From: Bradyrhizobium sp. CB1015
GTDB lineage: Bacteria; Pseudomonadota; Alphaproteobacteria; Rhizobiales; Xanthobacteraceae
Assembly: GCF_025200925.1 (NCBI RefSeq)
Contig: NZ_CP104174.1
Span: forward strand, 4,030,001-4,094,000
Length of the DNA: 64,000 bases
Direction of reading: 5' to 3'
The notes under the pieces are model-generated. The model was given only the letters and a program-made list of their open reading frames with translations, searched no databases and was not told where the DNA came from. The position numbers were made by a program, and so were the translations under genes. Every line of letters begins with the position of its first letter. Within the stretch, counting starts at the first letter, position 1. This document shows positions 17,672 through 25,956 of the stretch, piece after piece.

Positions 17672-18105
17672 CGTTGAACCGCCTGGTCGCGCCCCCGCAG
17701 CACCGCGATGTCGTCGGCCTCGATCTCGACCGGTTCGCCGCCGCGGATCAGCTCGGCAAAGCCTTCGTTCGGTGTCATCACCGTCAGGCAATACAGCTTG
17801 CCGGCCCCGGTGTTCTCGATCAGGTGCTCCGAGCCGGGATGCAGCAGCAGCGAGTCGCCCTTTCTGATCGGCAGTGTCTTGCCGTCGCAGCGCGCGAGGC
17901 CTTCGCCCTGCAGCACGTGGAAGAATTCGTACGCGGCCGCATGTTCATTGGGCGGCGTCGCACCGCCCGGCCGGAAGATCTCGATGACGAAGATGTTGTC
18001 GATCCGGTCGCTCTCCTGATCGAACAACATCACGAAATAGTTGGTGTCAGTCGGCGAGATGCGGAAGGCCTTGGACTGAGCGAGGTTTTCGACGCTGAAC
18101 GCCAT
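17668..18105 (-). CDS. Cupin-domain protein
   Basis: 145 residues from the ATG at 18105, chosen because GGAG lies about 9 bases upstream. The cupin barrel motifs are PPNEHAAAYEFFHVLQGEG and LLHPGSEHLIENTGAG with probable metal ligands in both. First gene of the five-gene minus-strand operon that ends at 13982. Small cupins act as isomerases, dioxygenases or sensors, and no specific role can be assigned. Confidence 0.88.
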   Translation of the reverse strand: MAFSVENLAQSKAFRISPTDTNYFVMLFDQESDRIDNIFVIEIFRPGGATPPNEHAAAYEFFHVLQGEGLARCDGKTLPIRKGDSLLLHPGSEHLIENTGAGKLYCLTVMTPNEGFAELIRGGEPVEIEADDIAVLRGRDQAVQR

Positions 18106-18210
18106 GAAGGAGAACTCCTGATTGCGGTCGGCTCGACCGTGCGCGTGACGAGCGACGATGGATTCAGCACGCCGGAAGGCTTGCATAAAAGCGCTTTATT
18201 TCGCAAACAC

Positions 18211-18229
18211 CGTTGCCTTTCAGGCAACG
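18211..18229. promoter_or_regulatory. Palindromic operator, copy 2 (probable LysR site)
   Basis: CGTTGCCTTTCAGGCAACG is a perfect 8-bp inverted repeat with a 3-bp spacer, differing from copy 1 (13050-13068) only in the spacer. It lies between the divergent cupin operon (start 18105) and lysR gene (start 18278), the classic arrangement for a LysR regulator and its target. Its second copy links the transporter operon to the same regulator. Confidence 0.72.
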
Positions 18230-18277
18230 TGACAGCATCCTTCCCTGCGAGACCTTTTTTCGAGCAGGAGCAAGGGG

Positions 18278-19180
18278 ATGCTGCATAGCCGCCTGTTGAC
18301 CTATGTGGACGAGGTGGCGCGCACCGGATCGATCCGCAAGGCTGCGAGCCATCTTAACGTCGCGGCCTCCGCCATCAGTCGCCAGATTCTTGCGCTGGAG
18401 ACCGAGCTCGGTACGCCCATTTTCCAACGGCTGCCGCGCAAGCTGATTTTAACTGCGGCGGGTGAAGTGCTGGTCGGCCACATCCGTCAGACCCTGAAGG
18501 AATTGACCCGTGCCCAGGGCAAGATCGAGGAGCTGAAAGGTTTGCGGCGGGGCGAGATCACGGTGGCGATGATGAGCGGTCTCGCCTCGAACCTCGTGCC
18601 CGGCACCGTCAAGCAGTTCCGTGCTTCCAATCCCCGGGTGCGACTCTGCCTGACGCTGCTGACCACCGGCGAGGACATTCAATCCGCGGTCGTCAGCGGC
18701 GAGGCCGACCTCGGCATTGGCTTCGATTTTACCCGTGGCAGTCATCTGAAGGTGCTCGCCCGCGCCGCCGGCAAGCTCGGCGCGGTGATGGCGCCCAGCC
18801 ATCCACTCGCCAAGCGCAACCAGATCCGGCTCAGCGACTGTGTCGACTATCCGCTGGTGATCGCCGACGGGTCGACCGTGATCCGGCCTTACCTTGATTC
18901 GGCATTTGCGAAAGCTTCGCTGGAACCGCTGCCGATCATCGAAACCAACGCCATCGAGATCATGCGTCACGCCGCAATTCTTGATAATGGCATCACCTTT
19001 CTTACGCCGTTTGACATCGAGTTCGAGCGGCGCGTCGGCCGCTTGGTCTATGTGCCGGTGCGCGAGTTGGCGCACGAGACGCAGACGCTCATGCTGATCG
19101 GCCACGAGCGCGGGACGAGCGCGATCGCCAGTGTGCTCGCGGAAATGCTGAAGGCGATGATGCGTGAAGCCGCTACCTGA
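18278..19180 (+). CDS. LysR-family transcriptional regulator
   Basis: 300 residues. N-terminal winged HTH (about 1-60): LLTYVDEVARTGSIRKAASHL then AISRQILALETELGTPIFQR. The rest is the substrate-binding-like effector domain, with RGEITVAMMSGLA opening the first lobe. It is divergent from the cupin operon, with the palindromic operator between, so it most likely controls that operon and, through the second operator copy, the transporter/amidohydrolase operon and perhaps the creatininase gene. The effector is unknown. Confidence 0.93.
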   Translation: MLHSRLLTYVDEVARTGSIRKAASHLNVAASAISRQILALETELGTPIFQRLPRKLILTAAGEVLVGHIRQTLKELTRAQGKIEELKGLRRGEITVAMMSGLASNLVPGTVKQFRASNPRVRLCLTLLTTGEDIQSAVVSGEADLGIGFDFTRGSHLKVLARAAGKLGAVMAPSHPLAKRNQIRLSDCVDYPLVIADGSTVIRPYLDSAFAKASLEPLPIIETNAIEIMRHAAILDNGITFLTPFDIEFERRVGRLVYVPVRELAHETQTLMLIGHERGTSAIASVLAEMLKAMMREAAT

Positions 19181-19635
19181 GCGACCCGGGGGGTGTCACC
19201 GCAGACATAACTGTGCTCAATAGGACCTGAATGAAGTCGGACATGCCATCGTAGCTCGCTTTTCGCGCATCACACCGCGCTCGATCGACTGCATGCTCTC
19301 AATGCTTGAGGCTAGATGGCCGATCTTGCGCGACGCAGTACTCCCTTGAGTATCGGTCGATGCCTTCTTCCGGGGCATCCAGCGCCTGGACGAACCTGCG
19401 CAAAGCGTTGGTTTTCCAGCGGCCGAGCACCCAGCTCGTGTTGCAGGGGCCAGGAGTTTTGACAGCCCTCGACATTGGCCGGACCCTAGATGGAAGCGAT
19501 CGGCGCCGGCCGTGACTTGGTCCCGCGTTAGAGCCAATTTTTGTCTTCTCGACGGAAAAGCGTCGGACGCAACGTCCAGGTCACCGCTCTCGATGGGCGG
19601 CAGCATTTTCTCCATCAACACTCGCGGAGACGACG
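19181..19635. other. Non-coding stretch after lysR
   Basis: No supported gene. Open frames on both strands lack domains and have irregular composition. It directly precedes the decayed conjugation genes and is probably debris of the same mobile element. Confidence 0.4.
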
Positions 19636-19953
19636 ATGCGCAACCCCACGGAACTCTTATGCTGAAGGCACTTGGGGACAAAGCGGGCGACTTCAAGACG
19701 CGCAAGGTGCAGCAGTTTGGTGAGCTGGTCTTCGCCACCGGTGCAGATGCGCTTAGCGCCTACGAACCGGCCGGCGCGCTGCTCCTCCTAGCCGAGACAA
19801 AAGAAGCTGGTGAGGGAGGCATGGGCCAGGCGCGCGGCTGCGTTCTCTCAGGGACGGTCGCGGCGAAATGTGCCGGCAACTGACCGCAACGCGGACGGCG
19901 CTCCTGCGCAACCGAGCAGCACGCACCGGCATCAAGCCGCAACAGCGACATGA
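19636..19953 (+). pseudogene. TraC-like conjugal transfer protein remnant
   Basis: Starts MRNPTELL, then continues after a one-base slip as KALGDKAGDFKTRKVQQFGELVFATGADALSA, a pattern typical of rhizobial TraC. A second slip near 19822 gives WARRAAAFSQGRSRRNVPATD to a stop at 19951-19953. Both slips fit single-base deletions. TraC and TraD are small accessory proteins of the rhizobial conjugation (DTR) locus. Only these two remain here, with no relaxase or coupling protein, so the element cannot transfer itself with what is visible. Confidence 0.6.
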
Positions 19954-19954
19954 C

Positions 19955-20209
19955 ATGCGCGCGTGGCAAGTCGATCGCCGCAAGCGCACGCGGCATCTTA
20001 TCGAACTGGGCGGCGCAGTCATCAAAGCCGGTATCGTGGACTTAACCGGCGAAGACCGCGCAACGATCTTCGGCTCGCTACTCTGGATGCCCGACAAGCT
20101 CCAAAGCGACCGGGGTGAACAGGCGCGGGCGCTTTGGGCCGCAAGGGGAAAGCACGCGTTTAAGGCGGACCCGGCAACGTCCCACGGACCAGCTGCATTT
20201 CGTCGTTGA
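19955..20209 (+). CDS. TraD-like conjugal transfer protein
   Basis: 84 residues beginning MRAWQVDRRKRTRHLIELGG and continuing VIKAGIVDLTGEDRATIFGSLLWM, a pattern typical of rhizobial TraD, which is usually 70-100 residues. The start lies immediately after the stop of the TraC-like remnant, as in intact tra loci. The reading frame itself is undisturbed, but with its partner broken it is probably not functional. Evidence of past plasmid or ICE origin for the region. Confidence 0.65.
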   Translation: MRAWQVDRRKRTRHLIELGGAVIKAGIVDLTGEDRATIFGSLLWMPDKLQSDRGEQARALWAARGKHAFKADPATSHGPAAFRR

Positions 20210-20590
20210 TGCATTACGAGTGCCGGAAGAGCGATTCGTGTTGGAACAATGTTCGGTGGTCTGATGAGTGCTGGAAGCTAGCCTTGTCGAAGAAGGCGGT
20301 ATCATCAAGATCTGTCGTCAGATGCGTCGCATGGACCTGGCTGCGAACGATCCAGTGCAGAAGGAGCAACGAACGGCAGAAGCGCATCATCCTTATCGAC
20401 GACCTGCCGAATATCTTGGCGCGAGAACTGATCAGCTGCAGTCCCTTACCTCTCCCTCACAGGGGCTTGGTCACAAACGAAGGCGCTGGCGTGCTCAGAG
20501 CATCGTTGTTATAGTGCACTATTCTTCATCATCACGCCGCGCATATTGCGCTGCAGCGGGCCCGTCAGCTGATTACACGCCGAGCACGAG
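20210..20590. other. Intergenic region before araC pair
   Basis: No gene recognised. Short open frames only. It should contain the promoter of the first AraC-family gene, but I see no convincing -35/-10 pair. Confidence 0.4.
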
Positions 20591-21460
20591 ATGGAAGCCA
20601 AGCGCGAGTTTAGAGGCTCTGATACCCACCGCGTTCTGCAGCGGTTTGGCGCCGACATTCATGCCTCAAGTGAGGGGTATGGATGGTCTTCGATTTACGC
20701 ATCGATCCAAAGGGAGAATCCCTTCGAGGGCCGGTTCGAGGCGATCGCTGACGACCTCATTGTGTTGCACCGCAGCGGCCCGGTGCAGACAACCTTTGAA
20801 TCCGGCGGGCACGTCACGTCGCGCTGCATTCCAAAGGGAAGCGCCTTCTTTCTACCGGCAGGTCATGCGTGCAAGGTTGGGCTCCACGGGACGCTGGATA
20901 CGCTGCATATTTATCTGCGCGCAACCTTGGTTGGACGCGAACGCGTTAATGAGGTCACGCCGCTGCTGGTTGAACGGGATGTGGTTCTACAGCATCTGGC
21001 GCACGCGGTTGAGCAGGCGCTTTGCGAGAACGTCTCGAATTCAGATCTCTTCATCGATCCGATAGCGCGCGCACTTGCGAACAGGATCTCCGCGATCAGC
21101 AGGAGTAGCGAACCGTGGCAGGTTCAGACCGCTGGGCTGCCTGAATACCAACTTCGGCGCCTTCAGGATTTCATCGAAGCCAATCTTGAGGGTGAGATCA
21201 CCCTTGCTGCGATGGCCAGCGCGTGCGGCACCGGTACAAAGTCTTTCGCTCGAGCATTTGCAACAACCACCGGCAAATCACCATACCAATATGTGATCGC
21301 GGCACGTGTCGAACGAGCCAAGCGCTTGATCGAGCAAAACCAGCAAGGTCTCGCCGAGATAGCACTGCGCTGTGGCTTCTCCCATCAGGAACACTTGACG
21401 CGTGCCTTCCGCAGGCTGACGGGCCAAACGCCCGGTCGGTACCGTCGCGGCGTCAACTGA
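20591..21460 (+). CDS. AraC-family transcriptional regulator (paralogue 1)
   Basis: 289 residues. N-terminal cupin-like sensing domain with EGYGWSSIYASIQRENPFEG and IPKGSAFFLPAGHACKV. C-terminal double HTH (about 190-289): RLQDFIEANLEGEITLAAMAS and LAEIALRCGFSHQEHLTRAFRR. Similar along its length to the regulators at 21476 and 36100. It probably senses an aromatic compound and activates one of the three promoters that share GTTTGTGCAG-like half-sites. Confidence 0.92.
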   Translation: MEAKREFRGSDTHRVLQRFGADIHASSEGYGWSSIYASIQRENPFEGRFEAIADDLIVLHRSGPVQTTFESGGHVTSRCIPKGSAFFLPAGHACKVGLHGTLDTLHIYLRATLVGRERVNEVTPLLVERDVVLQHLAHAVEQALCENVSNSDLFIDPIARALANRISAISRSSEPWQVQTAGLPEYQLRRLQDFIEANLEGEITLAAMASACGTGTKSFARAFATTTGKSPYQYVIAARVERAKRLIEQNQQGLAEIALRCGFSHQEHLTRAFRRLTGQTPGRYRRGVN

Positions 21461-21475
21461 TAGGCAGTCAGGCCG

Positions 21476-22411
21476 ATGCAGAAACACTCCGATCCACTAT
21501 CGCCAGCCGCAGTGCAAAATGAGCGCACCGTGCGGCCGTTCGACGGAGGCGAGGTCCATTCCGTCCTGCGACAGCGCGACGTGAAAGGCCAAGCGTCGAG
21601 TGCGGGGCTCGGCTGGTCGACTATGTTCGCATCGGTTCAGCGGGAAGAGCCGTTCAGGGGCCGCTTCGAAGCCAATGCCAACGCCCTGCTGGTGACTGCG
21701 GCGAGTGGACCAGTCGATGTCACCTATCGGATCGACGGGCGTGTCATATCCAGGCACTTGCAGGAGAAGGGGATATTTTTCCTGCCGCCGCGCCGCGACT
21801 GCGAGGTGACGCTAGACACGCCAGTGGATTCGATCCATGTGTACCTGCGTCCTGAACTGTTTACCGGCTCTGAAGGTCAAGCGCAGAACTCCGATTTCGG
21901 CCTCTCGCCTTTGTTGGGTGAGCCGGAGCCCTTAACCCACAATCTCCTGGCCGTGGTGGAGGAAATGGTGCGGGAGGGTGATGTCTCGTGTTCCCTCCTG
22001 GCCGATTCAATTGCGCATGCCATAGCCAATCGATTTGTCGTGCTCAATGGACGGAAGCCGAAAACGTCGGGTGGTGTGGAACGCGGACTGAGTACGCGTA
22101 GCGTGCGCTCGATTCGTGATTTCGTCGAAGCCAATATCGCGGATTGCATCAAGCTGGGCGATTTGGCTGCGATCTGCGGCGTAAGCCCCGAATATTTCAT
22201 ACGCTTGTTCAAGTCTTCGCTGGGCGTGTCTCCTCACCGCTACGTTGTGGGGGTGCGAATTCATCATGCGAAGCTGCTCCTGACGGATCCAAACATTGGC
22301 CTCGCGGAAGTCGCAAGGCAATGCGGGTTTGCGCACCAGCAACATTTCACCAATACGTTCCGTCGGATGACCGGCTTATCGCCGGGCGCTTATCGACGGG
22401 CAATGAATTAA
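21476..22411 (+). CDS. AraC-family transcriptional regulator (paralogue 2)
   Basis: 311 residues. Same architecture as its neighbour: AGLGWSTMFASVQREEPFRG in the sensing domain, and the HTH pair near the C-terminus (SIRDFVEANIADCIKLGDLAAI, LAEVARQCGFAHQQHFTNTFRR). It starts 16 bases after paralogue 1 stops, so the two are co-transcribed. It is followed by a hairpin and then by the AraC-type half-sites of the next operon, which makes it the best candidate regulator for that operon. Confidence 0.92.
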   Translation: MQKHSDPLSPAAVQNERTVRPFDGGEVHSVLRQRDVKGQASSAGLGWSTMFASVQREEPFRGRFEANANALLVTAASGPVDVTYRIDGRVISRHLQEKGIFFLPPRRDCEVTLDTPVDSIHVYLRPELFTGSEGQAQNSDFGLSPLLGEPEPLTHNLLAVVEEMVREGDVSCSLLADSIAHAIANRFVVLNGRKPKTSGGVERGLSTRSVRSIRDFVEANIADCIKLGDLAAICGVSPEYFIRLFKSSLGVSPHRYVVGVRIHHAKLLLTDPNIGLAEVARQCGFAHQQHFTNTFRRMTGLSPGAYRRAMN

Positions 22412-22442
22412 GAACTCCACGATCTGCCTTTCCGATCTGAAC

Positions 22443-22472
22443 GCCGGCTCGTTTCCTGGAAACGAAGCCGGC
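22443..22472. terminator. Strong hairpin after araC pair
   Basis: Arms GCCGGCT-CGTTT and AAACG-AAGCCGGC pair with a single bulged base around CCTGG. No run of T follows, so termination would be imperfect. Its 3' arm abuts the first AraC-type half-site, so it may also separate regulator and operon transcription. Confidence 0.5.
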
Positions 22473-22515
22473 AGTTTGTGTCAGTTTCCTGCAAACCGGT
22501 CCGGTTTGTGCAGGC
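22471..22515 (+). promoter_or_regulatory. AraC-type operator, element 1 (30-bp half-site spacing)
   Basis: Two direct half-sites, GCAGTTTGTGTCAG (22471) and CCGGTTTGTGCAGG (22501), 30 bp apart. Thirty-nine of 45 bases match the element at 33344-33388. A third version with 21-bp spacing lies at 45216-45252. Direct-repeat half-sites upstream of catabolic operons are the usual binding pattern of AraC-family activators, and three such regulators are encoded nearby. Confidence 0.65.
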
Positions 22516-22596
22516 TTGGCCTCCCAGCTTGTCTTACTTTCCCTCACGAAGAGGCGCCAGACGCAATCAAGGCGCAGATGGTAGGGAGAGACGCGC

Positions 22597-22713
22597 ATGG
22601 CATTGTTCGATGCCGGGCGAGGGTGCTCGCATATCCGAATTGGCCAGCATTCGCGCGAGGAGCCTTGCACCTCGGCTGATCGTGCTGCGCCGGAAAGCGG
22701 GCTGCGGCGATGA
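22597..22713 (+). CDS. 38-residue leader ORF coupled to FMN reductase gene
   Basis: Starts MALFDAGRGCSH, preceded by GGGAGAGACGCGC, and its TGA overlaps the next ATG at 22710 (ATGA). Nineteen bases around the start are identical to those of the 17-residue ORF at 33466 (MALSNAGEATSH). The maleylacetate reductase gene at 45327 starts similarly (MSIALADARGAS). It may be a leader peptide that couples translation, or the relic 5' end of a duplicated gene. No domain is visible. Confidence 0.4.
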   Translation: MALFDAGRGCSHIRIGQHSREEPCTSADRAAPESGLRR

Positions 22714-23339
22714 AAGACTGGTCTCCGCTCGTCGTCGGCATCGGCGGCACGCTGCGCGACGGATCAACCTCGGAGAGGGCGCTCCGCCTGGCCCTGACGG
22801 AAGCCGCGCGGCTCGGTGCGAAAACGCAGATTTTCGCCGGGCAATCGTTGAATCTCCCTCACTACGACGCCATTGAACGTACGGAGCGTGCGACGACGTT
22901 AGTCGAAGCGCTGCGCGCCGCAGACGGCGTCATCATTGCCACCCCAAGCTATCACGGCTCGATCTCGGGCCTGGTCAAGAACGCAATAGACTACACCGAG
23001 GATCTCCGCGCGGACGCGCGCAGCTATCTTGGCGGACGTGCCGTCGGCGCCATCGTATGCGCGGGCGGAGCCCAAGCCATGGGAGCGACGCTGGGAACTC
23101 TGCGGACAATCGTTCACGCGCTGCGTGGTTGGCCGACGCCATTCTCAGCGGTGATCAACACCGCGCAGAGGCCATTTTCCGCAGATGGTACGTGCAGTGA
23201 TCCGATCATAGCGCAACAGCTTGGATTCGTGGCCGAGCAGGTCGTCGAGTTCGCGAGAATGCGGCGGCTGTATGAGAGCCGGCGCAACGGGCTGGCGCCT
23301 CAAGAAATATCAGAAGCCGCGCCGGCGCAGTGCGCATAG
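22710..23339 (+). CDS. NADPH-dependent FMN reductase
   Basis: 209 residues. GIGGTLRDGSTSERALRLAL at the N-terminus binds the FMN phosphate; IIATPSYHGSISGLVKNAID is the second family motif (SsuE/ArsH group). It reduces FMN with NAD(P)H to supply a partner monooxygenase. The acyl-CoA-dehydrogenase-like flavin oxygenase two genes downstream is the obvious recipient. First full-length gene of the operon. Confidence 0.9.
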   Translation: MKDWSPLVVGIGGTLRDGSTSERALRLALTEAARLGAKTQIFAGQSLNLPHYDAIERTERATTLVEALRAADGVIIATPSYHGSISGLVKNAIDYTEDLRADARSYLGGRAVGAIVCAGGAQAMGATLGTLRTIVHALRGWPTPFSAVINTAQRPFSADGTCSDPIIAQQLGFVAEQVVEFARMRRLYESRRNGLAPQEISEAAPAQCA

Positions 23340-23384
23340 AACGCGGCCGCAAACAACCGAAACGAGAAACAATAGGGAGGGGGC

Positions 23385-24632
23385 ATGAGCAAGAATCGCA
23401 TCCTTAGTTATGAAAATCTCGTTGTCGTCTTGATGGGAGCCGCGTTTGGCTTCGTATTTTTCGACCGTCTTGCGCTGAATTTTCTAGCTCCATTTCTAGT
23501 GCCTGAGCTCCATCTGAACAACACTCAGCTCGGTCTCCTCTCGGCTGGCCTGGCGCTGACCTGGGCGATTGCCGGCTATGCCGTCGGCACGCTCTCGGAC
23601 TATTTTCAGAATCGTAAGACGCTGCTGGTCTGCGCGATAGTGATCTTCTCGATGTGCTCGGTAGGATCCGGTCTCGCCAATACGTTTCTGACGTTGCTTG
23701 CCGCGCGCCTCGTGATGGGATTTGCGGAAGGACCTGTACTTCCGATCGCGCAGTCGATCATGGCTGCGGAATCCTCGGAGCACCGCCGCGGCTTCAACAT
23801 GGGCGTTCTGCAGAATTTCTTCAGCGCGCTCCTCAGTAATTTTGCCGCTCCTCTGCTGCTCGTCGCAATTGCGCAGATTTACGGCTGGAGAAGCGCTTTC
23901 TACATTGCGGCGGTGCCTGGCTTCATGGTGGCCGCCCTGATCATCCTGTTTATCCGTGAACCTTCGTCGGGTGCCGCTCCGGTATCGACTGCGTCGGCGC
24001 GCAACACGATCCCGCTTTCGACGATGCTGAAACATCGCAACATCTGGGTTTGCGCGATCGTGAGCTGCCTGATGGTGTCTTGGCTCCTGATCCAGATAAC
24101 GTTCCTTCCGATCTACCTGGTGCAGGTCCGCGGTCTGTCGCCCAGCGCGATGAGCGTTGCCGTGGCCGCGACCGGTATCGCGACGGCCGCGTCTTCGATC
24201 ATCGTACCGGCGCTGTCGGATCGATTTGGCCGCCGTCCGATCCTCGTCTTGTCAGGCTTCGTTGGCGTGCTTGCCCCGGTGACAACCGTCATGTTCGACG
24301 GACCTTTGCCCTTGATGGTGTTGTTCATGGGTGTCGGCTATCTCGCCATTGGCGGCTTCTCGTTGTTCATGGCCACCGTGCCGTCCGAGACGATCCCGCC
24401 GACCCATGTTGCTACCGCGCTTGGCTTCATCATGGGGGTGGGCGAGCTTGCGGGCGGCTTCGCGGGCCCGGCCCTCGCCGGGATCGCTTCCGACGTGTTC
24501 GGTCCGTCCAGCTCGATGTGGATCGCCGCTACGCTGTGTATCTGTGCAGGCTTGCTTTGCCTGATGCTGGACGAAACTGCGCCGCGCGTGCTCGAGCGCC
24601 ACAAAAGAATGATTGTGAGTTCGCCGGCATAG
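23385..24632 (+). CDS. MFS transporter, probable aromatic acid/organic anion importer
   Basis: 415 residues, about 12 membrane segments. MFS motif A occurs after TM2 (GTLSDYFQNRKTLL) and after TM8 (ALSDRFGRRPILV). AEGPVLPIAQSIMAAESS around TM4-5 is typical of anion:cation symporters and aromatic acid importers. AGGGAGGGGGC precedes the ATG. Operon context suggests uptake of the aromatic substrate oxidised by the neighbouring enzymes. Confidence 0.88.
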   Translation: MSKNRILSYENLVVVLMGAAFGFVFFDRLALNFLAPFLVPELHLNNTQLGLLSAGLALTWAIAGYAVGTLSDYFQNRKTLLVCAIVIFSMCSVGSGLANTFLTLLAARLVMGFAEGPVLPIAQSIMAAESSEHRRGFNMGVLQNFFSALLSNFAAPLLLVAIAQIYGWRSAFYIAAVPGFMVAALIILFIREPSSGAAPVSTASARNTIPLSTMLKHRNIWVCAIVSCLMVSWLLIQITFLPIYLVQVRGLSPSAMSVAVAATGIATAASSIIVPALSDRFGRRPILVLSGFVGVLAPVTTVMFDGPLPLMVLFMGVGYLAIGGFSLFMATVPSETIPPTHVATALGFIMGVGELAGGFAGPALAGIASDVFGPSSSMWIAATLCICAGLLCLMLDETAPRVLERHKRMIVSSPA

Positions 24633-24687
24633 ATCCTTATCGCCGGTTAGCCGCAACCGCGCTCAACGGAAACGTCAGGAGATCGAA

Positions 24688-25938
24688 ATGAACGTTCAGG
24701 CCATACGGAAGAGCCTGCCGGTACCGGAACCTCACCTCGCTCCGCAGGATCTGATCGATCGTGCGGCCTCGATGAGGGCGCTGCTGAGGGAGTCGCAAGA
24801 CGAGACCGATGAGCGGGGACATTTTTCGGACGAAATCCAGCAGAAGTTCATCGATGCTGGATTCTATCGGATCCTGCAGCCCAAAATGTTTGGTGGCTAC
24901 GAGTTCGATTACGAAACATTTTTTCGCGTCATGGTGGAGATATCGCGTGGTCATCCGGCCGCAGGGTGGTGCTTGACGTTGGCCGCTTCTCATGCGCCGG
25001 TCATAGCCTCGCACTGGTCGGAAGCTGCGCAGATCGAAATCTTCGGCTTATCCGGACATTTCGCGTCACCGCACCGGGCTGCCCCCGGTGGCACGTGCCT
25101 GCCGGTCGAGGGCGGCTATATCATCAATGGTGTGTGGCCATATTCGTCGGGAATACCGCACAGCACGCACTTCCTGGGCGCAACGTTGCTTCAAACGTCG
25201 TTCCCGCCACGCATGTTGCACTTCGTTGTGCCGTGGGGGCAATACACAATTCTGGGCGATTGGGGTGGAGACCGCACCTTGGGCATGCGCGGCTCCGGCT
25301 CGAACAGCGTCAAGCTGGACAACGTCTTCGTGCCCGAGCACATGACCGCGTTCTTCGACGCGCTGGGTGTGAAGCAGGATCTCTCCGATGGCACGCCCGG
25401 AACGCGATTGCATGGCAATCCGATGTATCTCGGCGTTCTCATGGGTCCTTATCACGCGTCCCTGACATCGCCGATCATCGGAGCCGCGCGCGCAGCGATC
25501 GATGAATATCGCGATATCCTGTTCTCGCAAAACACGTTTGTTCCACCTTTCATCAAGCGTGCCTTCGAGACTGATTTCCAGGTCAATTATGGCCGCGCCA
25601 TAGCGTTGACCGATGCGGCGGAAGGCGTGCTGCTCCAGGGTTTGCGCAAGCACATGGACTACTGCCAGCGGTGGGCGACGACGCGAGTGCAAGCCTCCGC
25701 GGAAGAAAACTTGCGACTCTGGGGAATGCTGCAGACCGGCGCACGTCTTGCCTGTGAAGCCATCGAACTCTTGTTCCAGACCGCCGGGTCGACCGCGGCG
25801 CGGAAGGGCTCGAGGATGCTTCGATACTTTGGCGACGCCCAGATGTATCGAGGACACATGTCCTCCCAATACATGACCTTCGCGAAGTACATTGGTCGCA
25901 GCAATCTCGGGCTGCCGACCGGTTTTCTGGATCTCTGA
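24688..25938 (+). CDS. Acyl-CoA dehydrogenase-fold flavin-dependent monooxygenase
   Basis: 416 residues with the ACAD fold. The N-terminal helical part has IDAGFYRILQPKMFGGYEF, the middle GDWGGDRTLGMRGSGSNSV, and the C-terminal helices end RSNLGLPTGFLDL. The style is that of two-component group D hydroxylases (HsaA, p-hydroxyphenylacetate hydroxylase C2, IacA) rather than true acyl-CoA dehydrogenases, whose catalytic glutamate region I cannot place. It uses reduced FMN from the reductase gene in the same operon to hydroxylate a phenolic or indolic ring. The substrate is not determined. Confidence 0.82.
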   Translation: MNVQAIRKSLPVPEPHLAPQDLIDRAASMRALLRESQDETDERGHFSDEIQQKFIDAGFYRILQPKMFGGYEFDYETFFRVMVEISRGHPAAGWCLTLAASHAPVIASHWSEAAQIEIFGLSGHFASPHRAAPGGTCLPVEGGYIINGVWPYSSGIPHSTHFLGATLLQTSFPPRMLHFVVPWGQYTILGDWGGDRTLGMRGSGSNSVKLDNVFVPEHMTAFFDALGVKQDLSDGTPGTRLHGNPMYLGVLMGPYHASLTSPIIGAARAAIDEYRDILFSQNTFVPPFIKRAFETDFQVNYGRAIALTDAAEGVLLQGLRKHMDYCQRWATTRVQASAEENLRLWGMLQTGARLACEAIELLFQTAGSTAARKGSRMLRYFGDAQMYRGHMSSQYMTFAKYIGRSNLGLPTGFLDL

Positions 25939-25956
25939 AGAAAGTCGGAGGGGGAC

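Noticed and set aside
19217..19738. 173-codon minus-strand open frame after lysR
   Set aside because: Low-complexity Ser/Arg-rich translation; overlaps the traC-like relic on the other strand.
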